Part shown: piece by piece, positions 54,869 to 64,000 of the stretch
How positions within the stretch are numbered: position 1 is the stretch's first letter
Layout: each line of letters begins with the position of its first letter
DNA from: Pomphorhynchus laevis
Taxonomy: Eukaryota > Acanthocephala > Palaeacanthocephala > Echinorhynchida > Pomphorhynchidae
DNA: 64,000 nucleotides
Direction of reading: 5' to 3'
NCBI GenBank assembly: GCA_012934845.2
Contig: WNNJ02002602.1
Location: 1 to 64,000 of the forward strand
Made by a program: the position numbers and the translations under genes
The notes under the pieces: generated by a model
Databases searched by the model: none
What the model was told of the DNA's origin: nothing
What the model saw: the letters and a program-made list of their open reading frames with translations, nothing else

Positions 54869-55135
54869 TTTGAATTATCTAAAGCCACAGTAACGCGTTA
54901 TGTGTGGATTATAAAAATTTGTATTTTTTATTTATTTCTATTTTGAAAAAATCTTGAATTTATTTGAAAGATTACTTGATTAAGTTAATTAGCCGAATTA
55001 TTTATACAACACAATATTATTTCACAATACCTTACTTCATTTAATTGTAGTTTCAAAACAAATTTAAATTTAAAATATATTTGTTAATATGAATATTAAT
55101 TAAGTGATCAATATATTTGGTATATGTCATTGTAA
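54869..55135. other. Downstream region, A+T-rich
   Basis: No clear AATAAA close to the stop; nothing else recognised. Confidence 0.3.
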
Positions 55136-55140
55136 GATTA

Positions 55141-55280
55141 CGACCATCCGGGTTATACATCCGGGTTATATTTATCGTACGTTAGTACGATAAATATGTG
55201 TATACCTATGTTATAGGTATACACATATACCTATGTAATATACTACCAGTACATCCGTATGTTATAGGTATGTAATGTAC
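55141..55280. repeat. Cluster of adjacent perfect palindromes
   Basis: ATATTTATCGTAC (55169-55181) pairs perfectly with 55186-55198; immediately after, TATGTGTATACCTAT (55196-55210) pairs perfectly with 55214-55228. Direct repeats ATCCGGGTTATA (two) and ATACCTATGTxATA flank them. Confidence 0.85.
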
Positions 55281-56339
55281 GTTTCTTAACTATCATTAAA
55301 AAATCAAACATTTCTTAATTTTTACGTAATATTGTTGTTATATAATGTACCTGTTTTAATTATCATTAAGAAATCAAAAATATCGTCTTTAACCTCCGCT
55401 TTATGCATTTATATCAATGGATTTGCCGTGTCTCAAACTCAGAACTAAATAACAATCATATTTTAAATAATGAATAAGAGAAAAGCTAAGCAATAAAATG
55501 TGAATATCATTGCATATTTAATATTTAATTGTTAAGGCAATTTAATACGTCAAATTAATTATAAAACTCGGAAGATCGAAAACTGCTTCAAAGAAGTTTT
55601 GGTCGAAATTCACTTGACCAAAATTATTGTTTGATATACTTTTGATTGATTACTTAATTAAAGTTAATTTAAAAAATTAAATTTTTAATTTTTCAAAATA
55701 ACAAATCTGTGATACTTTCGTAATGTTTAATAGAATATTAATTGATTACTTAATTTTATAAACATTTAAATATATTGATAATTAGATAATTAAGATAGTA
55801 ATAATTAGTAAATAATAATTAGTAAATAAATAATATTATTGATAATTAGTAATTAAGATATATAATTTGAATAAGCAAAATCCTCAATTTAAAAACAATA
55901 TTTATTTAATATGATAGTATTGTTATTGCAATTTTGAAAATCAATCACAAATTTTTTAGCAAAATATAGCAAGTCAAATTTAAATCTTGCTTGAGTAACT
56001 TATAGCTTGAGAACTACTTGACAAATTCGATTCTATTGATAAATAACGCTGGCTCACATATCCAAGTTTTTAGAGAACTATGGTAATATCAATATTAGCT
56101 AATTTACCGAAAATCGAAGATACTCTTTTAATTTTCTAGCAATTTTAACCTAATTTTTGAATAATATTCAGAAGTGCAAATTTGAAATACTATTCAAGAT
56201 AACAAATGCAAAACAAATAATTACTTTGAATAAGAAAATCAGGTCACTTTATGCCGCTTGACTTTTTATAATTAAACAATTTAATAATTGAACTATCTCA
56301 ATCTAAAAAGCTTTTTTATAAACAAATTAATAAAAAAAT
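55281..56339. other. A+T-rich intergenic DNA
   Basis: Repetitive AATTAGTAAATAATA words occur at 55795-55860. No gene recognised. Confidence 0.45.
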
Positions 56340-56640
56340 GATTAAAGATCATTTTTTCAGTTCTAATTCGATGTCCCTACATAGTAGATGGGGCAAGTAC
56401 ATGACAATGATTTATTTTCTTTGATGTAATTTGATTATATATCGACATTTATTATTCTAACACAGATTATATTAAAACTTTTAGAATTAAAAATTTAATA
56501 AAATTTCATTATTAAATGTATTATATGAAATATTATATTGTAAGCATGAACGCCCATTCGAAAATATATTTTTTGTTAATTTAAATGTCGTTTTTACTAT
56601 ATAAGTTAATTGTATAATTTCGTGAATTTATTTATGATAA
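56340..56640 (-). mobile_element. Degenerate PLE 3' end
   Basis: CCCTACATAGTAGATGGGGC and TACATGACAATGATTTATTT parallel the structured segment of the 52-kb PLE. The next 150 bases (TTTCATTATTAAATGTATTA through GCCCATTCGAAAATATATTT) match its RT thumb region in decayed form, minus strand. Oldest-looking of the PLE copies. Confidence 0.55.
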
Positions 56641-56887
56641 TTTTTGATTAATGAATATATTAAATGAATATATTAAAATGTTTAAGAGTTAAAATTTATT
56701 TTTTATAATATCTTGTTGATTTATATATTTTACAATTTTCTGTAAGATGATATTTTTGTAGTAACGTACTTTAAATGTTTCTAAACTAAAATCACTATGT
56801 TCATATCACTATGAACATATTCATATTCCATAAAGCTTTAAAATAAGTCAGCTATTATTGGGCTATTATAACTTCCCAATGGAACAC

Positions 56888-57072
56888 CTTTCATGCTCGT
56901 ATTTTAGGTGTTTGTGGATAGCACTTGATTTGTATTTATGCTTTTTGACACAATCACTTGAGTTACTCGTTATATTCATATTTGTAAGGATCTTAACGAT
57001 ATTAATAGACTAATATTTGTGAATACTGTTGTTCTGATTGTGCTAATTTACCATAAATTATTCGTGAATTAT
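56888..57072 (-). repeat. Copy of a PLE-associated segment also at 58.5 kb
   Basis: CATGCTCGTATTTTAGGTGT through TACCATAAATTATTCGTGAA is almost identical to 58514-58692, differing by a few bases and a short indel. It adjoins the 57-kb PLE copy. Confidence 0.7.
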
Positions 57073-57870
57073 TAATATCAGCTCAACATAATAATGCTAA
57101 ATCAAAATTTAATAATTAAATAATAAAATAATAATTGTTTTTAGATTTTCTATAATTTTAATCAAGTTAAAAAATAAAAATAAAAAATAAAATTTAAAAT
57201 AAACGTCATTTTTATGAATTGACTAATAAATAACAGACGTTGTATCAGAATAAGAGGATCAGGAGGAACTGCTATGCTATCAGGTTTCGCCCCTAACTCC
57301 TCTACCCAACATAGCAGCGGGGCCAAATACATGCTAATGATGTATTTCCTCTGATAACTATCTAGTATCTTATTCTAATGCAAAGTATATTATTTATTAT
57401 CATCCATAAAAATTTGCCACTTAAGAGTTTAAATTTATTCTTTATATTATTGGTTGATTTATATATTTTACTATTTTCTGCTTGATGTTATTTTTATAGT
57501 AACCTAGTTTAAAATATGTATCTATTAAATTATTTAATGTAATTTATTACAAATTGTAAAAAATTTCATTATTTAATGTATATTTTATATTATATGGTCA
57601 TGAATGCTCAAAAAATATGTTTCTTGTAAATTTAAATATGTCATCTTTACGATATAAATTAAAAGTAGTTTTAATTGATGTTAATTTAATGCTCATATCT
57701 AGATATATACTTTCTTTATCATTAATATTGGTTTTGTTAAGAATGAGGCTACATGGATAAATTTGTTCGCTTATTGAATAAAAATTGTTAGAGTTAAATA
57801 CACATATATATCATCAATATATCGAAACATATATTTTTGTCTTTGAACAAATTCATATTATATTATGTTT
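57073..57870 (-). mobile_element. Penelope-like element, 3' half, decayed (57-kb copy)
   Basis: Shares with the 52-kb copy the 3' UTR (57073-57240), the structured RNA (about 57245-57355) and the RT C-terminal region (about 57420-57840), all minus strand. The RT is broken by small deletions: the thumb region lacks several codons, and the catalytic motif RYIDD is disrupted by an inserted TA. It is close in sequence to the 52-kb copy, so the two probably come from one source. Confidence 0.7.
57245..57355 (-). ncRNA. PLE-associated structured RNA (57-kb copy)
   Basis: Same hairpin AAATACAT-CATTAGC-ATGTATTT and CTGCTATG/CATAGCAG pair as the 52-kb copy. The GGCCCC partner has lost one base (GGGGC). 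It lies downstream of the RT on the same strand. Confidence 0.5.
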
Positions 57871-58495
57871 AAAATAATATAGCTATTATTACCTCCCATT
57901 GAAAACCTTCTAAAAGTTCATCACGATCATAAACTAAAAATACCCATGAACGTTGCCTTTAATTATTTAGAATGGATATATTATTGTTAGACCTTTCATA
58001 TTAGAGTTTGATTTTGCTAATTCTCGATGTGGTGAATTGATGTTATTGACTGAATGAATCGGAAATATTAATTCTAAGAAAACGTGTTGGGCTTACATTT
58101 TTATGAGGAGTTTTAAAATATTAGTATTCTTTCGAAGGCACCACATTTTTAAAAAGTCAAAAATACTTTGAAGACACTGCTTATTAAATAAGATTTCCTG
58201 CTTATTGTCAAAATACATTAAACAAATAACCGTATTGACTTAGGTATTAATAATTATATTATCGATTTAGTTAGATTGGTAGTCTCTTATAAATATCATA
58301 AATCGGATTAATATAGCATTGGCTTTTTAACTATTTATTACTTAGTATTTAATAAATATGAATAAGTTGATATTTTTTAATGTATAAGAAGTTTTAATAG
58401 CCTACTGTCTGATTTGATTTTTGTAAGGATCTTGACAGACATTGTGATATTTTTAAATAACTGTTGTTGTGATTGTATTAGTTCTCGTCATGACG
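57871..58495. other. A+T-rich, possible further PLE debris
   Basis: TTTTTGTAAGGATCTTGACA near 58418 resembles the 58.5-kb segment. No coding sequence recognised. Confidence 0.4.
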
Positions 58496-58496
58496 A

Positions 58497-58890
58497 AAAT
58501 GTTTAAACCTAGTCATGCTCGTATTTTAGGTGTTTGTGGATAGCACTTGATTTGTATTTATGCTTTTTGACACAATCACTTGAGTTACTCGTTATATTCA
58601 TATTTGTAAGGATCTTAACGATATTAATAGACTGTAATATTTGTGAATACTGTTGTTCTGATTGTGCTAATTTACCATAAATTATTCGTGAATATGCACG
58701 CACCAAGAATAAAAACACGAATTTATTTGGTTCTATATTTCGACTATCAATTGTAACCATCACCAGGAAAAGTTTTTAATCTAAAAGTGAAATAAATTAA
58801 GAAACTAATTCAATATAAAGTTATAGATTACGGATGGAATTAAATGGTTTTAATTCTCTTGTTTTTAATGTAAAGCTTCAAACTGTTGCC
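58497..58890 (-). repeat. PLE-associated segment (TCCTGGTGATGG...GAAATATAG)
   Basis: An 84-codon minus-strand frame (58509-58763) spans TCCTGGTGATGGTTACAATT then GATAGTCGAAATATAG, a variant of the hairpin module at 4.8 and 20.5 kb. The first part is duplicated at 56.9 kb and the last 115 bp (58776-58890) at 59814-59930. I treat the frame as part of a repeat, not a host gene. Confidence 0.5.
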
Positions 58891-59493
58891 CATTTCATTT
58901 GATGTTTATTTTTTTATTTAATCCATATTTATTTTCATATTTATTAACAACTTGTTTATTAACAACTTGTTTATTTTAAATTTCAAAATAATTTTATATT
59001 TTTTCGCCAACTCTTACCAGAAGACAGCGATATATCCTATTTTTATATGAAAGCACCAATATTTATACAAGAACTGCTAAATTAAAAAACTTAGCTCATT
59101 TTGTATACTAGTATTCTGGCCTTATATTATATGTAAACATAAATTGTATTATCTAATACAATCCGAGATAATATTATATTTTTATATGCAATATTATATA
59201 TACAGAATAATATTATAAGCAAATCGAGATGCATAAAGTTAACGTTATAATACGAATCTAAATGTACCCGATAATCTATAGTGTTCGATTTGTTTATCGG
59301 GATTCTTTCGTATTAGAAAATAAAGCAGGTCATTAGCAAACATCATTATTCACCGCCCTCAACTTATTATTATAATTTACATTGTATGAAAAATTGTGTA
59401 TGTATTTATATACAATTTATAATTTAAATTCGATTTTTTAAATTGTCTAAATCTCTAAGTATGAAGATATGTTTGAAAAACCCTAATATTAAG

Positions 59494-59590
59494 AGAAATT
59501 AAATTAGAAATTAAATTAGAAATTAAATTAGAAATTAAATTAGAAATTAAATTAGAAATTAAATTAGAAATTAAATTAGAAATTAAATTT
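59494..59590. repeat. 12-bp minisatellite, about eight copies
   Basis: GAAATTAAATTA repeated without interruption. Confidence 0.95.
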
Positions 59591-59813
59591 ATATTCCCTA
59601 CGATTAAATGTCATTTTTATGAGTTAAATATAAAAAATATATCAAAAATATGAAAAATAGATAATCACAAGTTATGTTTTGTTTCTGATGTAGTAGAAAC
59701 TAGCCAAATATAAAATAACATAATTTAATTGACTCTACGTATTTTGTACTATATCTAAATTTAAAAATAAATATTTCAATTTTGTTAATATTACTTTATA
59801 ATTTTTCACATTT

Positions 59814-60085
59814 AATCTAAATGTGAAATAAATTAAGAAATAAATTCAATGTAAAGTTATAGATTGCAGATGGAATTAAATGGTTTTAATTCTCTTGTTT
59901 TTAATGTAAAGCTTCAAACTGTTGCCCATCTCCTTATATTTGATGATTATTTTGAAGCGGAACAGTTTAGATGTGTTTCAGACAATTTTAAGTTTATGCT
60001 TCCATTGCATTTATAAATAATGTTAACGTTGCATGGTGCAGTTTGTATTTTATCGTTATCATGCTCGTATTTTAGGTGTTTATGT
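59814..60085. repeat. Second copy of the 58.8-kb segment
   Basis: About 116 bp (59814-59930, ending CAAACTGTTGCCCAT) match 58776-58890 with only a few differences. A further word ATCATGCTCGTATTTTAGGT at 60059 matches 58514. The order differs, indicating rearrangement or partial tandem duplication. Confidence 0.65.
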
Positions 60086-60588
60086 TTGTATAAGAAAATA
60101 GTTTTGTATAAACATATCGATAAATAATATAATTAATTATAAATAACGGAATTATAACGGAATTACACTAATTTACGATATAAATATTGCATTTATTGAT
60201 TTATCATCTTTTATCGCATTGATATTTTACACTTAAAATATATTTTCTATCTCTTAATCAGTAAAATTATGTTGTTACTTTAAAAGTTAATTATTTGGAT
60301 ATTTTTATTCATCATTAATGACATTTACACGTATTTTACCTGTGAACATTAGAGTTCATTTGTATAGATCTCGCAAAAAAATCAATACAATAAAATGAAA
60401 TTTGATCATATTTTAATCTTTTAAAGATTAAAATACAGTGATCCATATTTTATGGATTACAGTAGGTGAGTAGCAAATTAACATTAATATAGATCTCGTT
60501 CAAGAATGCGAGCACATTTAATATATTAATTCATTACAAGATTAAGTTTTATTTAATCATGTAATTAAATTTAAATTTAAAATTTAAA
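60086..60588. other. A+T-rich DNA with small palindromes
   Basis: TATTTTAATCTTT and its reverse complement lie near 60408-60436. No gene recognised. Confidence 0.45.
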
Positions 60589-60805
60589 TTTATTTTGTAC
60601 AAAAAAAGATAAATACAAGAGAACGTCCTCCAAAACGTTAGCATCGCCATCCAACGTGAAAATGCTGTCAGCATTCTAGCGACGGCTCCAAAGGGCAAGA
60701 ACATGGTAGGCTGGTGGTAGCAGCCAGCCCTCCGAACATAATGACATTTCTCTACGAAGAAGAAAAACGTTATCTTGTATTTATCTTCTTTTTGTACAAA
60801 ATAAA
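60589..60805 (+). mobile_element. 217-bp TIR element carrying a LINE-like C-terminal tail
   Basis: Arms of about 38 bp (60589-60626 and 60767-60805) are inverted, each with TTTATTTTGTACAAAAA and GATAAATACAAGA words. The interior is G+C-richer and holds a 32-codon frame ending at TAG 60720: NVLQNVSIAIQRENAVSIL then ATAPKG. The frame starts inside the left arm. It looks like the C terminus of a retroelement polyprotein, but I cannot name the clade. Confidence 0.6.
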
Positions 60806-61724
60806 TTTTAATTAAATTAAATTTTATTTAATCTTGGAGATTTTATAACTTTATATATTGCATTTCTTCTAAAGGTGAGAATATCACACAACAGAAATAA
60901 CATTAAAATATTTTTTAAATCAAAATTTTTCCTGTTATACAATTAGCAGGAAATTGTATATTTTCGATTTACAATTTCATAATTGAAAGAAGTAAATATT
61001 AAACATCAGAATATTTAGTATATCTAAAAGTTATTTAATATTAAATGAGTTTAATTCCAAAAATGTTTGTAATAATTAGTTAATTATTTATTTCAACCGT
61101 CATTATCTAAATATTTGAATAATAAACTGTTCTTATTATTTGATGCAATCTTTCTATTCGTAATTAAATCTGAACCTATTAAGAACGTTTTTATTTTTTA
61201 GCTAACATGTAAATGTTTAACCTTAACAGTTTGTGAATTGCTTTTTTACATTCATTCACAAATAGTAGGTTAGTACCCTAGTATCAAAACAGCAGGCTTT
61301 AAAGTATGAATAATAAACTGTTTTTCTACAATTGAATCTAATATGATTCAGTTCCTTTTCATGTAAAAGTACAATTATGCAAATGTAGCTGTTTGAAAAT
61401 TCTGAATATATTACAATTTATTAAATTAAAAGAACAGAAAGTTCTTTAAGTTCACAACTCAAAAGAATAAGCATAAAGCAATCCTGCTTTGCGTTCAAAT
61501 AAAAGGTATGTTTAAAACTAATGTTTTAATGGCATTTCCAATATATTTAAATATATACGAGCCATTGTAAAGTGTAAAATTATTGTTAAGGATAAATATT
61601 ATTTCTTAAAGTAAAAAATATTTGTTTGAGGACTTATTCTTCAAGTAAAAAAAACGAAATGTTTATATTTTTTGCTAAGCGGTATATTCTTCATAAGTTT
61701 ATATATATAATTGATGTTAGACTG
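60806..61724. other. A+T-rich intergenic DNA
   Basis: No gene recognised. Confidence 0.5.
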
Positions 61725-62156
61725 CTGCGAAATCACCTTGTGTGACAAATTAAGGATATCCATTAGGCCTTTACCTGATCGAATTGCAGTGCGGACCATC
61801 GTTAAACAGTAGACAGAGGTTGTTGCTGAATTGTCGCTGGATCCTTAATGGATACGGCATGTATAATAGTAGTGCACGGATGTGCTGAGTATACAACGGT
61901 CCAGGATTTCTTACGAAATATGGCATTTATACAAAATGGTGTTGCTTGATAGACTGGACTTCGATTTACGACTTCCAATCACCATGTCACTACTAGACGA
62001 CCAATGAGTATCCGGAAACACTCATTAGTAGAATGAAGTACTCACTGAATTGTTGCAGAATTGTCGCTGCACTCGCTGGATCATTAATAAATACTGCATT
62101 TATAATGGTGTATAAGGGAATAGTGACCGTTGTTTACTCAGCACATCCGTGCACCA

Positions 62157-62210
<54 letters not shown>

Positions 62211-62540
62211 GTGCATTAGTAAACAACGGTCCAGGATGTCTTACGAAAAAGTCATTAATAAAAAATGGTGTTGCTTGATAGACTTGACTTTGATTCACGA
62301 CTTTTTATGCTAATTTATGCTTAAGGATGGTCCGCACAGCAATTCGATTTGGTAAATAGCGTAAGCCTCAGTCAATTAAGCAAAATGTCGGAAACGCCTT
62401 CATTCAATGTTACACAAGTCACCGAAACGATCTATGGGTACTTCATTCTACTAATGAATGTTGCCGAGTACTAATCATTTCGATTAGTAATCGAAATGAT
62501 TTTAGTGATCGTCTAGAAGTGATGATCACTTTGTAGGTAA
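61725..62540. mobile_element. MITE-like inverted-repeat element related to the 43-kb foldback
   Basis: TCACCTTGTGTGAC at 61732 corresponds to the end word of the 43-kb element; ACACAAGTCACCGAAACGAT lies inverted at 62413. Two internal half-copies run in parallel: GGTGTTGCTTGATAGACT..ACTT occurs at about 61938 and 62267, and AACGGTCCAGGAT at 61897 and 62226. CACTCATTAGTAGAATGAAG (62020) is inverted at about 62440 (CTTCATTCTACTAATGA). No transposase is present. Confidence 0.65.
62158..62207. repeat. (AT)n microsatellite
   Basis: About 24 uninterrupted AT units, placed between inverted GTGCACCAC and GTGGTGCA words inside the MITE-like element. Confidence 0.97.
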
Positions 62541-62575
62541 TTCATCAAATTATCTACAAAGTGATCAGTTCTCTC
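62470..62575. repeat. Two adjacent palindromes
   Basis: AATCATTTCGATT and its reverse complement near 62474-62502; GATCACTTTGTAG and its reverse complement near 62525-62569 around an A+T-rich loop. Confidence 0.8.
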
Positions 62576-63227
62576 TAAAAAATAAAGTATATTTCTTTAA
62601 AATTGGAAACATACAAGGATGTGGATTTGGGCCATTTCTTCAAGACTTACTGCAATTCATTACAATTGATCTGCGAGAACATGATTTAAAATCTTTATTG
62701 ATTTTGACAGTAGATACAAATGATTGATAATTAATTATTTATTAACAATTAATTATTACAATTAATACATTTTAATTTACTTATAATTATAAATTAATTA
62801 TATTATTTTAAATATGCTAATATTTAATCATCATAATTAATAAATGCGATTCAAATAATTTATTTGATTGATTCGACGAAAAAAATCAGTGATAAAATTA
62901 CAGGTATCAGAATTGTGGAAATCTAGAGACATATTTAGCTCGCAGTCACCTTAATAAAGTCAATTATTTAAATTAAATTGTCATGTATACTATGATGTTG
63001 TAACATATATAGCGCTTTTACAATACAACTTTGAATTCACTTCAAGGATTGATGTCTTGATTCATGTCAATTATATACTAAGTACCAATAATTGATGTAG
63101 GGAAATATAAAAAACAATTTGGAGATTTTTAAAAAGTTTGGTAAGTTCAGATTTTTTGCTTATGTAATTATATTTTTATAATCGATGGTGACATATAAAT
63201 ATTTTTTTAAGAAATACTCGCATTTGG
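62576..63227. other. A+T-rich intergenic DNA
   Basis: No gene recognised. Confidence 0.5.
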
Positions 63228-63435
63228 AGCTGGATCAAAAATGGAAAAAAATTTATTTGTATTTCGCTAACCTTTGTGAGCATCTTCAAAAAATTACCTT
63301 ATAATGATCCAATAATGAAAATTATTTAATCCTTCTTCGAAAATTACCATTGTTATCATCTTCAGTAATTTTCTGAAGATGCTAACAGAAGTTGGCGAAA
63401 TATCAATAAAAAATTTTATTTTCTTTGATCTAGCT
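63228..63435. mobile_element. 208-bp foldback (MITE-like) just upstream of the 63.5-kb gene
   Basis: Arms of about 69 bp (63228-63296 and 63366-63435) are inverted with roughly 80 percent identity by eye: AGCTGGATCAAA / TTTGATCTAGCT at the ends and GCATCTTC / GAAGATGC inside. It lies 85 bp before the start codon of the downstream gene, so it may overlap its promoter. Confidence 0.7.
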
Positions 63436-63520
63436 CTAATAATTCTTTATCAATATTGGATCATTATCAACTATTTAAAAATTTCATTTTAAAGGCTCCT
63501 TTAAAGTTTAGGTAACTGCA

Positions 63521-63904
63521 ATGTCCTCTTCAAACAGATATTCAATTTCAAATAGTCCACGTGCAAGTATGCATAATTTATGGGTACCACAATCTGATTA
63601 TGCAAACCAGAGAATATCCCATGCAACTGTGAATAGACAACCATTATACATAGGGCAAACTCAATCAAATTATGATGTTAATGGAAGGCTACCAACTGTA
63701 AGATCAAACATATATGAACGAACAATTGTTGTAAGGCCTAGAAGAAAAATATTTCATGAAATTATAGAAAAACCCATGCCTCCTCCAGCAATTGTAAGGA
63801 CAAAGTATGTCATCGGGGAGCGTCCGCCACCTCAATATTTTATCAGTACCATAACGGTTCCGGCCAGCGTTTGTTCGGACTCTACTCAGTATCAATTTAA
63901 TTAA
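63521..63904 (+). CDS. Small Pro/Arg-rich protein, paralogue 2 of the ERxVVRPxR family
   Basis: A 127-residue protein starting MSSSNRYSISNSPRASMHNL. The N-terminal 70 residues are Ser/Asn/Gln-rich and, unlike paralogue 1, lack Cys clusters. From RQPLYIGQ onward it aligns colinearly with the 54.4-kb protein: GRLPT, YERTIVVRPRRKIFHEIIEK, PPPAIVRTKYVIGERPPPQ. The shared block has a V/I-rich strand, a basic turn, then HE(I/V)IEKP and a Pro run. The C terminus is short (QYFISTITVPASVC). No signal peptide or membrane segment is visible. Start choice: the first ATG after an A+T-rich leader, with no in-frame upstream extension resembling the paralogue. Function unknown; a structural or cytoskeletal role is only a guess. 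Confidence 0.8.
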   Translation: MSSSNRYSISNSPRASMHNLWVPQSDYANQRISHATVNRQPLYIGQTQSNYDVNGRLPTVRSNIYERTIVVRPRRKIFHEIIEKPMPPPAIVRTKYVIGERPPPQYFISTITVPASVCSDSTQYQFN

Positions 63905-64000
63905 AACAGTTAAAATATAAAACAGTTAAGTCGGTTTAAAATATGATCATGTTCTTTACTGAATGTAAAATTTTACATTCATATGGAATATTAAAAAACG

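Noticed and set aside
62033-62278. 81-codon frame with an isoleucine/tyrosine run
   Set aside because: It is a translation through the (AT)n microsatellite inside a MITE-like element.

Overview
The window looks like nuclear DNA from a metazoan (an invertebrate) that I cannot place more precisely. Non-element DNA is extremely A+T-rich, host genes are few and small, and most recognisable coding sequence belongs to transposable elements. The element coding regions are visibly richer in G+C than the DNA around them. No prokaryotic gene organisation, rRNA, complete tRNA gene or CRISPR array was seen.

Layout. 0.5-0.8 kb: Penelope-like element (PLE) reverse transcriptase scrap. 1.3-16.5 kb: four copies of one non-LTR retrotransposon (Jockey-superfamily organisation: zinc-knuckle ORF1, endonuclease-RT ORF2). 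Copy 1 is decayed and on the minus strand; copies 2, 3 and 4 follow head-to-tail on the plus strand. Copies 2 and 3 keep long open ORF2s (824 and 792 codons). 16.6-19.3 kb: fossil of a Ty3/gypsy-type element. 19.4-20.5 kb: long inverted repeat around PLE and SINE-like pieces. 21.0-23.8 kb: 5'-truncated RTE-type LINE with an 812-codon open frame and a 47-bp satellite tail. 25.8-28.0 kb: decayed hAT DNA transposon with near-perfect 8-bp target duplication. 28.3-35.0 kb: PLE 3' ends, a degenerate ~300-bp repeat array and a CR1-like LINE fragment. 36.2-36.6 kb: probable pseudogene of TRAPPC2 (sedlin). 38.9-42.8 kb: decayed LINE copy 5. 43.1-44.5 kb: large foldback (MITE-like) element. 45.9-47.0 kb: single-exon gene for a probable secreted protein. 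49.6-50.8 kb: LINE scrap and a Ginger-like DNA element with perfect 41-bp inverted repeats. 51.4-52.7 kb: LINE and PLE remnants. 53.2 kb: tRNA-derived SINE with 16-bp target duplication. 54.4 kb and 63.5 kb: two small paralogous host genes. 56-60 kb: PLE cluster. 60.6 kb, 61.7-62.5 kb and 63.2 kb: inverted-repeat elements.

How things relate. The host complement I can support is the two paralogues at 54.4 and 63.5 kb, the secreted-protein gene at 45.9 kb and the TRAPPC2-like pseudogene. The rest is a stack of retroelement insertions. The most notable structures are the head-to-tail LINE array, a PLE-associated RNA structure recurring in at least four copies with one compensatory base change, the Ginger-like element and the SINE. 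All family assignments were made by eye from motifs; no search was run.
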